A DNA stretch of 33,994 nucleotides from an uncultured Sphingomonadales bacterium. GTDB lineage: Bacteria; Pseudomonadota; Alphaproteobacteria; Sphingomonadales; Sphingomonadaceae. The stretch is from contig CALMGC010000113.1 of the NCBI GenBank assembly GCA_937863505.1, positions 18,046 to 52,039 of the forward strand. The letters run 5' to 3'. The notes beneath the pieces are model-generated. The model was not told the origin of the DNA. It searched no databases and saw only the letters and a list, made by a program, of their open reading frames with translations. The translations under genes and the position numbers were made by a program. How positions within the stretch are numbered: position 1 is the stretch's first letter; every line of letters starts with the position of its first letter. This document shows, one piece after another, positions 1 to 7,131 of this stretch.

Positions 1-201
1 CTGCCAGTCCCGATGCTCGATGGTGGCCACCTAATGTTCTACGCGATCGAGGCGGTGCGCCGGCGGCCGGTGGGGGCGGCGGCGCAGGAATGGGCGTTCC
101 GCGGCGGGCTCGCGGCGCTGCTCGGACTGATGCTGGTGGTGACGTTCAACGATCTGGGATCGCTGGGGTTATGGAAGGGGCTGGCCGGGTTGATCGGCTG
201 A
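1..201 (+). CDS. rseP: RseP-type site-2 zinc metalloprotease, C-terminal fragment
   Basis: This is the last 66 residues of a gene that enters from the left edge, open from base 1 to a TGA at 199-201. It begins LPVPMLDGGHL, the second conserved motif of site-2 proteases, whose Asp is a zinc ligand. A final hydrophobic helix (GLAALLGLMLVVTF) and a short tail follow. The HExxH half, the PDZ domains and the first membrane helices lie outside the window. RseP cleaves anti-sigma factors and signal-peptide remnants inside the inner membrane. Lying directly before bamA is its usual place in proteobacteria, and this supports RseP over other M50 peptidases. The family call is firm; the activity cannot be judged from this piece. 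Confidence 0.9.
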   Translation: MPVPMLDGGHLMFYAIEAVRRRPVGAAAQEWAFRGGLAALLGLMLVVTFNDLGSLGLWKGLAGLIG

Positions 202-257
202 CGTAGCTGGGGCAGGGGGCCGGACGGGGCGAACAGGGTCTGGGGTCGGGGTAGTTG

Positions 258-3152
258 GTGATTGTGACGACAGTTTCATCGAAGGCGGGCTCGGCCCGGA
301 GCGTCCGCATGACGGCGGCGCTGCTGCTCGCCAGCACGGTCCTCGCAGGCGTCGCCGCCCCGGCCGACGCGCAGTTCGGCGGCGGCGGTCGTCGTGGCGG
401 CGGCCATCGCCCGCAGCCGAGCGCCAACAACGCCTCCAGCGGTCCTGTGACCAACCTGCCCCCGCCCTCGGACACGCCCGCGGTCGTCGTCACCGATCCA
501 AACGCAAAGGTGATCAAATCGCTCCGCGTCGAGGGATCGCAGCGGATCGAGCCGGAGACGGTGCTCAGCTACACCAAGTTGCGGACGGGACAGGCCTATA
601 CCAACGAAAGCCTCGACCAGGCGTTGCGCGATCTCGCCGCCAGCGACCTGTTCGCGGATTACTCGATCAGCGGCGCGTCGACCGGCGACATCGTCATCCG
701 CGTGCGCGAGAACCCGATCATCAATCGGGTGATTTTCGAGGGCAACAAGAACCTCAAGGAAGACAAGATCAAGAAGGAGGTGAAGCTCGCCCCGCGGCAG
801 ATCTTCACCCGCACCGCCGTCCGCGCGGACGTGGGCCGCATCATCGAGCTGTACCGTCGGCAGGGCCGCTTCGCCGCGAGCGTCGACCCCAAGATGGTCA
901 ACCTAGACCAGAACCGCGTCGACGTGGTGTTCGAAATCAACGAGGGCGCGAAGTCCAAGGTTCGCCAGATCAACATCATCGGCAACCAGGTCTTTTCCGA
1001 CAACAAGCTGCGCGAGCAGATGGCGACCAAGCAGGCCCGCTTCAGCCGCATCTTGTCGTCGAACACCTCCTATGACCAAGACCGGCTGGCCTATGACCAG
1101 CAGAAGCTGCGGCAGTTCTACCTGACGGAAGGCTATGCCGATTTCCGCGTCACCAGCGCGGTCGCGGAGCTGACGCCCGACAAGCGCGATTTCATCATCA
1201 CTTATGTCGTCGAGGAGGGAAAGCGCTACAAGTTCGGCGATGTCACCGTCGACAGCGACATCCGCGACTTCGACAACAAGAAGCTCGCCGACAGCCTGCG
1301 AATGAAGAAGGGTGACTGGTACAACGCCAAGACGGTCGAGGACTCGATCGACCAGATCAACCAGACCACCGGCCTGTTCGGCTATGCCTTCACCGACGTG
1401 AACCCAGAATATCAGCGCGACGCCGAGACGCTGACGATGGGGATCAACTTCCACATCGCGCAGGCGCAACGCACCTATGTCGAGCGGGTCGACATCACCG
1501 GCAACACGCAGACGCAGGACCGCGTGATCCGACGCGAGATCCGCTTGGCGGAAGGCGACGCCTTCAACAGCTTCCAGGTCAAGCGCAGCCAGGACCGCAT
1601 CAACAGCCTCGGCTATTTCCAGGACAAGTTCGAAATCAAGCAGACCGCGGGCAGCAGCCCCGACCGCGTCGTGCTGGGCGCCAACGTGGAGGAGAAGGCG
1701 ACCGGTTCGCTGCAGCTGTCCGTCGGCTATTCGAGCCTCGAACAGTTCATCATCCAGGCGAATATCACCCAAAGCAACTTCCGCGGCAAGGGCCAGGAGC
1801 TACGCGCGGGGATCAACTATTCCTATTACTCCAAGTCGGTCGAGCTCGGCTTTACCGATCCGTATGTGTTCAACAAAAACGTCGCGCTCGGTGTCGACTT
1901 GTTCCGGCGTGATTACAATTCGTTCAACACGACGCTGACCGGCACGCGCAATACGACCTATGCGCAGACCTCGACCGGTTTCCAGGTCCGCGCGGGCGTA
2001 CCGCTGACCGAGTTCTGGTCGCTGTCGGGCCGCTACGGCCTGTCGCAAGACAAGGTCTCGCTGGACCGGGCCACCTATTACACGGACAACAACGCCGACG
2101 GGATCAGGGGCAACAGCCCCGACGACACTTGCGACCCGATCCAGGCTGGGCGCTATCTCTGCGACTCGATCGGCACGCGGTTGACCTCGTCGGTCGGCTA
2201 TTCGCTGATCTACGACAGCCTCAACAGCCGCCTGCGCCCGACCAAGGGAACGCATTTCTCGTTCAGCCAGGATTTCGCGGGGCTTGGCGGCAGCGTCAAG
2301 TACCTGCGCACCCGCGCGGACGCGTCCAAATATTACGGGCTGGGTAGCGGCTTCGTGCTCTCGTTTGCGGGCGAGGGCGGATACATCAAGTCGCTTGAAG
2401 GCAGTCGCGGCGCGGGCGTCGACTCGGTTCGCATCACAGACCGCTTCTATCTCGGCGAGCCGCAGTTCCGCGGCTTCGATATCCGCGGCGTCGGCCCGCG
2501 CGTGATCCGGTATTCCTACATGACCGACGCCACGACGGGTGCGCAGACGCTGGTCACCGACAAGAACTCGGTCACCAACGACGCGCTCGGCGGCCATGCC
2601 TATTACCTCGGCAAGGTCGAGCTTGAATTGCCGCTAGGTGCGGGCGCGCGCGAGCTGGGGCTGCGCCCGTCGATCTACGCACAGTTTGGCAGCCTGTTCG
2701 GGTTGACGCGGCCGTCGGTGACCGGCCCCTGCACGGGTAGCCAGACCACCGGCTGCTTCCCGACCCATGTCGATGCCAATGGCAGGACGATCGTCGATCC
2801 GCTCGTCACCTTCGTCAAGGACGGCTCGGGCAACCAGCTTTATGCCGTCCCGCTGACCGATGCGTCGGGCAACGCGATCACTAATGGCGGCACGACCACG
2901 ACCTGCGCAACCGGCACGGGGACGATCGGCAATTGCACCGGCACCACGGTCAACACCGCCGTGAGCAACAGCGCCGGGCCGTTCAACGAAGTCTACTATG
3001 GCAGCACCGCACGGCCGCGGCTGTCCGTGGGCGCGGGCGTCAACTGGAACTCGCCGTTCGGCCCGCTGCGTATCGACATCGCCAAGGCCATTCTCACCCA
3101 GCCGGGCGACGACAAGAAACTCGTCACCTTCAACGTAGGAACCCAGTTCTGA
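258..3152 (+). CDS. bamA: Outer membrane protein assembly factor BamA
   Basis: This is the essential Omp85 insertase that folds beta-barrel proteins into the outer membrane. About 964 residues: a signal peptide ending near ADA-Q, a Gly/Arg/Pro-rich linker (GGGGRRGGGHRPQP), five POTRA repeats over roughly residues 80-480, then a 16-strand barrel. The FRGFDIRG sequence is the conserved (V/F)RGF loop of Omp85 proteins. The chain ends in Phe (FNVGTQF), the usual barrel signal. Start: the ATG at 309 has a GGAG seven bases upstream but would leave a signal peptide without a positive charge. The GTG codons at 258 or 264 (or TTG at 255) give an n-region with Lys and Arg, so I chose 258. An extracellular loop near the C-terminus is long and holds several Cys. 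The stop overlaps the skp start by one base (TGATG). Confidence 0.95.
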   Translation: MIVTTVSSKAGSARSVRMTAALLLASTVLAGVAAPADAQFGGGGRRGGGHRPQPSANNASSGPVTNLPPPSDTPAVVVTDPNAKVIKSLRVEGSQRIEPETVLSYTKLRTGQAYTNESLDQALRDLAASDLFADYSISGASTGDIVIRVRENPIINRVIFEGNKNLKEDKIKKEVKLAPRQIFTRTAVRADVGRIIELYRRQGRFAASVDPKMVNLDQNRVDVVFEINEGAKSKVRQINIIGNQVFSDNKLREQMATKQARFSRILSSNTSYDQDRLAYDQQKLRQFYLTEGYADFRVTSAVAELTPDKRDFIITYVVEEGKRYKFGDVTVDSDIRDFDNKKLADSLRMKKGDWYNAKTVEDSIDQINQTTGLFGYAFTDVNPEYQRDAETLTMGINFHIAQAQRTYVERVDITGNTQTQDRVIRREIRLAEGDAFNSFQVKRSQDRINSLGYFQDKFEIKQTAGSSPDRVVLGANVEEKATGSLQLSVGYSSLEQFIIQANITQSNFRGKGQELRAGINYSYYSKSVELGFTDPYVFNKNVALGVDLFRRDYNSFNTTLTGTRNTTYAQTSTGFQVRAGVPLTEFWSLSGRYGLSQDKVSLDRATYYTDNNADGIRGNSPDDTCDPIQAGRYLCDSIGTRLTSSVGYSLIYDSLNSRLRPTKGTHFSFSQDFAGLGGSVKYLRTRADASKYYGLGSGFVLSFAGEGGYIKSLEGSRGAGVDSVRITDRFYLGEPQFRGFDIRGVGPRVIRYSYMTDATTGAQTLVTDKNSVTNDALGGHAYYLGKVELELPLGAGARELGLRPSIYAQFGSLFGLTRPSVTGPCTGSQTTGCFPTHVDANGRTIVDPLVTFVKDGSGNQLYAVPLTDASGNAITNGGTTTTCATGTGTIGNCTGTTVNTAVSNSAGPFNEVYYGSTARPRLSVGAGVNWNSPFGPLRIDIAKAILTQPGDDKKLVTFNVGTQF

Positions 3153-3772
3153 TGACCAAGCACCTGTCCGCCGCGGCGCTCGCCGCCGCCCTGCTCCTGC
3201 CCGCCGTCGCCGCCGCGCAGGCGCCCGGCGCGATCCTGATCGTCGATACCGACCGCATCCTGACGGAGTGCACCGCGTGCCGCGCGGCCACCACCCAGCT
3301 GCAGGCGCAGGCGCAGCAGCGCGACCAGCGCGCGCAAACGCTCGCCGCCACGCTCCAGACGCAGCAGCAGACGCTTCAGACCGCGGTCAACGCGGCCCCG
3401 AACCACCAGCCTGACGCCGCGCTTCAGGCCCGCATCGCCGCCTTCGAGCAACAGCGTAACAGCGCCGCGCAGGAGTTGCAGGGAACGGACGAGCGTCTCC
3501 GCTCGACCCAGCAGAACGTCCAGCGGCAGATCTACGCGCGGCTCGGCCCGATCATCAGCGGCGTCCAGCGTCAGCGCAACGCTTCCATCGTACTCGCCAA
3601 AAATGCGACGCTCGCCAGCGCGGACCCGATCGAGGTGACCAACGACGTGCTGACGCAGCTCAACGCGCAGCTGCCGTCGGTCAGCGTCACCCCGCTCCCG
3701 GCGCAGAACGGTGCCGCCGCCCCCGCACCCGCGCCCGCGGCCACGGGCCGTCGCAACAGCGGCGGGCGGTGA
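3152..3772 (+). CDS. skp: Skp/OmpH family periplasmic chaperone
   Basis: 206 residues. A signal peptide ([24 protein letters not shown]) is followed by a short beta segment ([11 protein letters not shown]) and a long Gln/Ala/Arg-rich helical region with heptad character (about residues 40-140). This is the tentacle pattern of Skp/OmpH, which holds unfolded outer membrane proteins on their way to BamA. The C-terminal tail is Ala/Pro-rich and probably disordered. A CTAC (CxxC) pair sits just after the first strand, which E. coli Skp does not have. The gene is translationally coupled to bamA by a one-base overlap and overlaps fabZ by four bases, so the three genes are surely one transcript. In many proteobacteria lpxD lies between skp and fabZ; it is absent here. 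Confidence 0.88.
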   Translation: MTKHLSAAALAAALLLPAVAAAQAPGAILIVDTDRILTECTACRAATTQLQAQAQQRDQRAQTLAATLQTQQQTLQTAVNAAPNHQPDAALQARIAAFEQQRNSAAQELQGTDERLRSTQQNVQRQIYARLGPIISGVQRQRNASIVLAKNATLASADPIEVTNDVLTQLNAQLPSVSVTPLPAQNGAAAPAPAPAATGRRNSGGR

Positions 3773-4245
3773 GCGAAGAACACCCGGTCGCGTCGCTAGG
3801 CCCGCTCGATGTCAAGCGGGTCATGGCGGCGCTGCCGCATCGCTACCCGATGCTGCTGGTCGATCGGGTCGAGGAGCTGATTCCCGACCGGTCGATCGCC
3901 GCGATCAAGGCGGTGACGATCAACGAGGGCTTCTTCCAGGGGCATTTCCCCGGTCGCCCGATCATGCCGGGCGTACTGATCGTCGAGGCGCTGGCGCAGG
4001 CGGCGGGGGTGCTCGCGGTGGAGAGCCTCGGCCTCGCGGGCACGGGGAAGCTCGTCTATTTCATGGCGATCGACGCGGCGAAGTTCAGGAAGCCGGTCGA
4101 GCCGGGCGTGCTGCTCCGGCTCGAGGTGGAGTTCGTCCAGAAGCGCGCCAAGGTATGCCGCTTCGCGGGCCGCGCGAGCATCGACGGCCAGCTCGCGGCC
4201 GAAGCGCAGTTCACCGCGATGATCGCCGATCCGCCAAGCGGGTGA
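3769..4245 (+). CDS. fabZ: 3-hydroxyacyl-[ACP] dehydratase FabZ
   Basis: 158 residues, normal length for FabZ, a cytoplasmic hot-dog-fold enzyme that removes water from 3-hydroxyacyl-ACP in type II fatty acid synthesis. The catalytic His is in [11 protein letters not shown] (His59) and the catalytic acid in VEALAQ (Glu73). The N-terminal [13 protein letters not shown] is also typical. The start is GTG at 3769, overlapping the skp stop by four bases (GTGA). In LPS-making bacteria fabZ is usually followed by lpxA; here the next gene is convergent and its stop lies immediately after the fabZ stop. So FabZ in this organism probably serves phospholipid and sphingolipid acyl supply only (inference). 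Confidence 0.95.
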   Translation: MSEEHPVASLGPLDVKRVMAALPHRYPMLLVDRVEELIPDRSIAAIKAVTINEGFFQGHFPGRPIMPGVLIVEALAQAAGVLAVESLGLAGTGKLVYFMAIDAAKFRKPVEPGVLLRLEVEFVQKRAKVCRFAGRASIDGQLAAEAQFTAMIADPPSG

Positions 4246-4689
4246 TCATCGCGCTGTGGCGCGTGCGGTGCTGTGCTCGGGCGCCTTGGGCCGCCCCGCT
4301 TCGGCTCGTTCGAGCCGCTCTTGCCGCTTTGCCTCGCGTCGCAGCTGCACCTGTTCGGCTCGGGTCAGTCGACGGGCACCACCGACGACGATGTCGCCTG
4401 GCGACTCTTGCGGGGCAGCGACCGGAGTGTCTTGCGCGGCTGCCGGAGAAACAAGGCCGAGTCCGCTCGCGACCAGTGCGGCAGCGGCCAGCGCGGCACG
4501 TCCGATCGGGCGACGATACCGGACACATACCTCCTCCCGTGCATCGGCAAGCAAAGTCATCCGCTGCGCTTCGCCCATGCGGTCGAGGTCATGCACATGC
4601 TTGTTGCAGCGCTCGCAGAATGACGTTCGCGCATCTCCAAGCTGAAGCGGAAGCGGGCAAGGGGTCACGATCGGCGGGCAATAGGGCAT
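4246..4689 (-). CDS. Unrecognised Cys-rich, single-helix membrane-anchored protein
   Basis: 147 residues; I do not recognise a named family. Residues 1-60 hold five Cys (4, 11, 25, 28, 55), with an FCERC pair followed by NKHVHDLDRM and a late EEVCVRY. This looks like a small zinc-ribbon-like module. Residues 63-81 (AALAAAALVASGLGLV) are hydrophobic, and the chain ends with an acidic/basic tail rich in Arg, Glu and Ala (LTRAEQVQLRREAKRQERL), likely a helix. If the hydrophobic stretch is an anchor, the Cys module is cytoplasmic and the tail periplasmic. The start is supported by GGAGG nine bases upstream. The gene is convergent with fabZ with no spacer and divergent from rpmE. The ORF is real by codon use and SD, but the function is unknown. 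Confidence 0.7.
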   Translation of the reverse strand: MPYCPPIVTPCPLPLQLGDARTSFCERCNKHVHDLDRMGEAQRMTLLADAREEVCVRYRRPIGRAALAAAALVASGLGLVSPAAAQDTPVAAPQESPGDIVVGGARRLTRAEQVQLRREAKRQERLERAEAGRPKAPEHSTARATAR

Positions 4690-4746
4690 GGTCCGGCACC
4701 TCCACTTGGCAGGGTAGCAAAGCTGTTCCGCGTAGACCAGCCGCCC

Positions 4747-4775
4747 TTGCCCGGACGAACCGGCTCCGCTACCGT
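4747..4775 (+). promoter_or_regulatory. Possible rpmE promoter
   Basis: TTGCCC at 4747-4752 and TACCGT at 4770-4775 are separated by 17 bases, in the spacer between the divergent Cys-rich gene and rpmE. Transcription would begin near 4782, leaving a leader of about 43 bases. This is a pattern match only; the -10 match is weak. Confidence 0.3.
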
Positions 4776-4812
4776 CCGATAGTTTTCGAGCTGGTCGGAA
4801 ACCAGCCGCATC

Positions 4813-4817
4813 AGGAG
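4813..4817 (+). promoter_or_regulatory. rpmE ribosome binding site
   Basis: AGGAG seven bases before the ATG at 4825. It fixes the start of the L31 gene and is one of the clearest Shine-Dalgarno sequences in the window. Confidence 0.7.
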
Positions 4818-4824
4818 CATATTC

Positions 4825-5052
4825 ATGAAGCCCAATACGCATCCAGACTATCACATGATCAAGGTGCAGATGACCGACGGCACCGTGTTCGAGACCCGCT
4901 CCACCTGGGGCAAGGAGGGCGACACTATGCAGCTCGACATCGACCCGCTCGCGCATCCGGCCTGGACCGGCGGGCGCGGCACGATGCTCGACGCGGGCGG
5001 GCAGGTCGCGCGCTTCAACAAGCGGTTCGGCGGGCTGACGCTCAAGCGCTGA
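4825..5052 (+). CDS. rpmE: 50S ribosomal protein L31
   Basis: 75 residues, starting [10 protein letters not shown]. It carries the L31 signatures: an early His-Pro-x-Tyr, [11 protein letters not shown], the [13 protein letters not shown] segment, and the C-terminal [10 protein letters not shown]31 sits on the central protuberance of the large subunit and bridges to the small subunit. The protein has no Cys at all, so it belongs to the zinc-independent (C-minus) class; the four-Cys form of many bacteria is not what is seen. The gene is probably transcribed alone, with its own possible promoter upstream and a hairpin 15 bases after the stop. Confidence 0.95.
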   Translation: MKPNTHPDYHMIKVQMTDGTVFETRSTWGKEGDTMQLDIDPLAHPAWTGGRGTMLDAGGQVARFNKRFGGLTLKR

Positions 5053-5067
5053 AGCGCGCCCGGGTTG

Positions 5068-5091
5068 ACGCGGCGTTAGCCAGCGCCGCGT
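5068..5091 (+). terminator. Inverted repeat after rpmE, possible terminator
   Basis: A perfect 8-base inverted repeat (ACGCGGCG / CGCCGCGT) with an 8-base loop begins 15 bases after the rpmE stop and ends 12 bases before the PilZ gene. No clear T-run follows, so it could also be an attenuator or an mRNA-stabilising hairpin. Confidence 0.45.
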
Positions 5092-5103
5092 ACCCCTTAG
5101 ACC

Positions 5104-5421
5104 ATGTTCGCCGCCGAATTTAAACCCGCCCAGCTGGGTCGCCGTCGCAGCGTCCGCGCGCCGGTGTCGCTCGACGCGCGCATCGGCAAGACCGCGCGCG
5201 CCTTGTGCAAGCTGGTCGACGTGTCGGTCCACGGCGCGCGGTTGCAGACCTATTCGGCGCTGACCCGCGGCGGCACGATCTGGCTGACGCTGCCCGGCGT
5301 CGGCCAGCGCGCGGCGGACGTGATGTGGGCGGACGACTTCACCGCCGGTTGCCAGTTCCACCAGCCGCTCGATGAGGACAGCGTCGAGGCGCTGATCGCG
5401 CTCAGCCAGGGCCAACGCTGA
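5104..5421 (+). CDS. Single-domain PilZ protein
   Basis: 105 residues forming one PilZ domain, the common receptor for cyclic di-GMP. Both ligand motifs are visible: the RxxxR motif within RRRSVR (Arg14, Arg18) and DVSVHG, a (D/N)xSxxG motif at residues 39-44. No output domain is attached, so it would act by binding a partner. The short distance to rpmE (51 bases, with a hairpin between) suggests weak or no co-transcription. It ends just before the convergent tRNA-Ser gene. The target process (motility, exopolysaccharide or cell cycle) cannot be told from the neighbours. Confidence 0.85.
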   Translation: MFAAEFKPAQLGRRRSVRAPVSLDARIGKTARALCKLVDVSVHGARLQTYSALTRGGTIWLTLPGVGQRAADVMWADDFTAGCQFHQPLDEDSVEALIALSQGQR

Positions 5422-5425
5422 GGCG

Positions 5426-5515
<90 letters not shown>

Positions 5516-5526
5516 CGCGCGCGCTC

Positions 5527-5556
5527 GCCTTACCGGGCGGGCGATCGGTCGTGCAA
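5527..5556 (-). promoter_or_regulatory. Possible tRNA-Ser promoter
   Basis: On the minus strand TTGCAC (5556-5551) and TAAGGC (5532-5527) are separated by 18 bases, with the -10 ending 11 bases before the mature tRNA 5' end. This spacing suits a very short precursor leader. It is a pattern match only. Confidence 0.35.
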
Positions 5557-5609
5557 GGCCCGCGACGATTCGTGTTCCGGCGCGCGCCCCGCTGTGGCAA
5601 GGACGGGCG

Positions 5610-6647
5610 ATGGGGCGGGTGATCAGATCGGCACGGTGGACAGCGGCGCTGCTGCTCGCGTGCATGGGCCCCGGCGGCGCGGTGTCGGCGCAGGACGATG
5701 CGGGGTTCCAGACCTTCCTCGCCTCGCTTCGCCCCCGCGCACTGGCGGCGGGGGTGAGCGCGGCAACGGCGGACTCGGTCCTGCCGACGCTGACGTTCAA
5801 CGCCCGCGTCGTCGCGCTCGACCGCGCGCAGCCCGGCGCGGACCCGAACGCACCGGCGCCGAAGTTCGCGCCTTACTACCGTACGCATGTCGACGCCGCG
5901 CGGATCAGCCGCGGGCGCGAGGTATACGCGACGCAGCGCCCGCTCGCGCGCCGGTTCGAGGCGGATTCGGGCGTGCCCGAAGCGATCGCGGTGTCGATCT
6001 GGGGCAATGAAAGCAATTATGGCGTGTATACCGGCAATTTCGACCTGCTCCGCAGCCTTGCCAGCCTCGCCTATGACGGGCGGCGGCGCGAGCTGTTCAC
6101 CGGCGAGTTCCTCGATGCGCTCAAGATGGTCGACCGTGGTGTTCCCCGCGAGCAGCTGAAGGGGAGCTGGGCGGGAGCCACGGGCAATCCACAGTTCCTG
6201 CCCTCCATCTACCTTCGCGTGGCGCGCGACGGCGACGGCGACGGGCGCGTGGATATCTGGCGCAGCCCGGCGGACACGCTCGCCTCGATCGCCAATTACT
6301 TCCGCGACGCCGGGTGGCGGCGCGGACAGTCCTGGGGCTTGGCGGTGAACGTACCCGCCGGCTTCGACGAGCGGCAGGTGACCAACCGGCTGCTAAGCCC
6401 GCGCTGCCCGCGCGTGTTCGCACGGCATAGCGGCTGGCGCATGATGGCCGAATGGCGCGCGCTCGGCATCCAGCCGCAATCACGCGAATGGCCCGAGGAT
6501 CGCGTCCTCGCGACCTTGTTTCAGCCCGACGGGCAGGGGCAGACCGCGTATCTCTTGACGAGCAATTACCGCGTGATCCTCGACTACAACTGCTCCAATT
6601 TTTACGCGTTGTCGGTGGGACTGCTGGCCGATGCGGTCGAGAAGTAG
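5610..6647 (+). CDS. Lytic murein transglycosylase, MltB family (GH103)
   Basis: 345 residues. It cuts the MurNAc-GlcNAc bond of peptidoglycan, forming 1,6-anhydroMurNAc ends. The GH103/SLT_2 features are IWGNESNYG with the catalytic Glu134, GSWAGATGNPQFLPS, and a DGDGDGRVDIW loop. The N-terminus is a signal peptide; LLAC at Cys18 resembles a lipobox but has Leu at -2, and AVSA-Q is a competing ordinary cleavage site, so lipoprotein status is open. It lacks the C-terminal peptidoglycan-binding domain that some relatives carry. The gene overlaps the next (rlpA-like) by 17 bases, placing two wall enzymes and dacA in one transcript. Confidence 0.9.
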   Translation: MGRVIRSARWTAALLLACMGPGGAVSAQDDAGFQTFLASLRPRALAAGVSAATADSVLPTLTFNARVVALDRAQPGADPNAPAPKFAPYYRTHVDAARISRGREVYATQRPLARRFEADSGVPEAIAVSIWGNESNYGVYTGNFDLLRSLASLAYDGRRRELFTGEFLDALKMVDRGVPREQLKGSWAGATGNPQFLPSIYLRVARDGDGDGRVDIWRSPADTLASIANYFRDAGWRRGQSWGLAVNVPAGFDERQVTNRLLSPRCPRVFARHSGWRMMAEWRALGIQPQSREWPEDRVLATLFQPDGQGQTAYLLTSNYRVILDYNCSNFYALSVGLLADAVEK

Positions 6648-7131
6648 CGCGGTCGCGGCGCTGCTGCTGAGTGGTTGCGTCGGCAGCCCGCGACCGGGCG
6701 GGTCGGCGGTCGGCTATGACGCGACGGGCGCGGCGACCTGGTATGGCGGAGCGTTCGCCGGTCGCCCGACCGCCTCGGGCGCGCCGTTCGACCCCGCCGC
6801 GTTCACCGCCGCGCACTGGACGCTGCCGCTCTGCACACTGGTCGAGGTGACCGCGCTCGACACCGGCCGCCATGCGCGCGTACTGATCAACGATCGTGGG
6901 CCACGCGACACTAGGCTGCTGATCGACCTGTCGCGCGCCGCGGCTGATGCGCTCGGCGGCGCGCGGCATCTCGCGCGCGTCCGCGTCCGCGCGGTCGCCG
7001 GACAATATCTCCCGCGCGGTGAAAAGCGTGACCTGCTCGCGCCCGACCCGCAAGCCGGGCGTGACGCGGGCGCAAGCGCCGGTTATCACGCTTCGATCAC
7101 CCCGCCGAACCGATGGAACGCACCCCCGTGA
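6631..7131 (+). CDS. rlpA: RlpA-like septal-ring lipoprotein (double-psi beta-barrel)
   Basis: 166 residues with a clear lipobox (LSGC, Cys16), so it is probably an outer membrane lipoprotein. The RlpA domain shows ATWYGGAFAGRPTASG, AAHWTLPL, a VLINDRGPR segment and LIDLSRAAADALG, covering the conserved acidic and His residues of the fold. In Pseudomonas RlpA is a lytic transglycosylase acting on denuded glycan at the septum; other homologues only bind. There is no C-terminal SPOR domain here (the tail after residue 125 is short and uninformative), so septal targeting would need another route. It overlaps the upstream mltB-like gene and the downstream dacA gene. Confidence 0.87.
   Translation: MRSRSSAVAALLLSGCVGSPRPGGSAVGYDATGAATWYGGAFAGRPTASGAPFDPAAFTAAHWTLPLCTLVEVTALDTGRHARVLINDRGPRDTRLLIDLSRAAADALGGARHLARVRVRAVAGQYLPRGEKRDLLAPDPQAGRDAGASAGYHASITPPNRWNAPP

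Noticed and set aside
3711-5123. A 470-codon plus-strand frame across fabZ and rpmE
   Set aside because: It is out of frame with FabZ and L31, both certain, and gives an Arg/Ala-rich product.
4246-5415. A 389-codon minus-strand frame spanning rpmE and the PilZ gene
   Set aside because: Only its last 147 codons look like a protein with its own SD-supported start; the upstream part is the antisense of rpmE and the PilZ gene.
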